Shown: positions 63,620 to 64,000 of the stretch, in pieces | How the letters are laid out: every line of letters starts with the position of its first letter | Position numbering within the stretch: position 1 is the stretch's first letter | Assembly (NCBI RefSeq): GCF_021495345.1 | Contig: NZ_CP099397.1 | Coordinates: 4,464,001 to 4,528,000 of the forward strand | Origin: Pseudomonas hydrolytica | Lineage (GTDB): Bacteria; Pseudomonadota; Gammaproteobacteria; Pseudomonadales; Pseudomonadaceae | Length of the DNA stretch: 64,000 bases | Reading direction: 5' to 3' | Position numbers and translations under genes: made by a program | The notes under the pieces: generated by a model | The model's input: the letters and a program-made list of their open reading frames with translations, nothing else | The model's database searches: none | What the model was told of the DNA's origin: nothing

Positions 63620-64000
63620 CGGCTTTTCGACGGCTCGCGGGCCAGGCGCTCGATCTCTTCGCGGAACTCGTTGAGGTCCTGGAAGCGTCGGTACACCGAG
63701 GCGAAACGGATGTAGGCCACCTCGTCGAGCTTGCTCAGCTCGGTCATCACCAGCTCACCGAGCACCAGCGATTTCACCTCGCGCTCACCGGTGGCGCGCA
63801 GTTGCTGCTTGATGCGGGCGATGGCCTCTTCCAGACGTTCGACGCTCACCGGGCGCTTCTCCAGCGCGCGCTGCATGCCGGCGCGCAGCTTCTCCTCGTC
63901 GAAGGGCTGACGGCTGCCGTCCTGCTTGATCAGACGCGGCATCACCAGCTCGGCGGTTTCGAAGGTGGTGAACCGTTCGCCGCAGGCCACGCACTCGCGG
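63616..64000 (-). CDS. nrdR: Transcriptional repressor NrdR (5' truncated by window edge)
   Basis: Zinc-ribbon/ATP-cone repressor of ribonucleotide reductase genes. About 128 codons are present; the missing N-terminal part is the first zinc-ribbon half. The visible start [14 protein letters not shown] contains the second Cys pair; [21 protein letters not shown] opens the ATP-cone domain, and [17 protein letters not shown] is the standard end. It leads the nrdR-ribD unit. Confidence 0.95.
   Translation of the reverse strand, partial: RECVACGERFTTFETAELVMPRLIKQDGSRQPFDEEKLRAGMQRALEKRPVSVERLEEAIARIKQQLRATGEREVKSLVLGELVMTELSKLDEVAYIRFASVYRRFQDLNEFREEIERLAREPSKSR

Overview
The window is a GC-rich chromosomal segment from a Pseudomonas-type gammaproteobacterium. 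The evidence is the gene order: leuS-lptE-holA, lipA/lipB-ybeD-dacA-rlpA-mltB-rodA-mrdA-rlmH-rsfS-nadD-proA, ubiX-mpl, xseB-ispA-dxs and nrdR-ribD-ribE-ribBA-ribH-nusB-thiL-pgpA. This follows the arrangement I know from P. aeruginosa (about PA3987 to PA4057), with accessory blocks placed between core blocks. The repeats and the accessory genes suggest a mendocina/oleovorans-like species, but that placement is inference. No rRNA, tRNA, prophage, insertion sequence or CRISPR array was seen.

Layout. Positions 1-5600 (+): leuS 3' end, lptE, holA, arfA with an internal terminator-like hairpin, a lipoprotein transglycosylase and lipA. Positions 5.7-15.9 kb (-): the lipB/ybeD/dacA group and the elongasome cluster (rlpA, mltB, rodA, PBP2) followed by rlmH, rsfS, nadD and proA. 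Positions 16-26.4 kb: small accessory and housekeeping genes, including a hydrolase, two methyltransferases, a DNA glycosylase, a DedA-PAP2 fusion, LrgAB, a MaoC hydratase and a MORN-repeat/C13-peptidase lipoprotein. Positions 26.5-36.5 kb: a catabolic module, with a FixJ/FixL-type two-component system (BfiRS-like) divergent from a DmdB-like acyl-CoA ligase, an NCS2-like transporter, a DmdC-like acyl-CoA dehydrogenase, a thiolase and an MBL-fold hydrolase.

Positions 36.6-45.5 kb: YbaK, ubiX-mpl, GNAT, mtfA, ppa, an orphan periplasmic-binding-protein-like gene, a LysR remnant, a TauE/SafE exporter under an apparent repressor operator, then xseB-ispA. Positions 45.6-49.8 kb: a single-chain acyl-CoA carboxylase and an epoxide-hydrolase-like enzyme lie between ispA and dxs. 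Positions 49.9-55.3 kb: dxs, then a cobalamin riboswitch driving btuB, with a BtuF-like binding protein encoded convergently. Positions 55.3-64 kb (-): ribA, a retroviral-type aspartic protease, an amino-acid-type binding protein, pgpA, thiL, nusB and the riboflavin genes under an FMN riboswitch, ending in the 5'-truncated nrdR.

Non-coding layer. Twelve copies of a short palindromic repeat (core GGTGCGCACGGCGCACC) occur as six inverted pairs, always between genes or touching a stop codon. Further elements are a bidirectional terminator between lipA and lipB, an intrinsic terminator only 44 bp before the thiolase start, a long imperfect hairpin element upstream of thiL, and an 18-codon leader ORF between the FMN riboswitch and ribE that overlaps the ribE start. 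No wholly new multi-gene system could be demonstrated. The strongest leads are the ribE leader ORF, the TauE operator-promoter, the MORN-C13 lipoprotein, the thiolase attenuator-like terminator and the catabolic two-component module.
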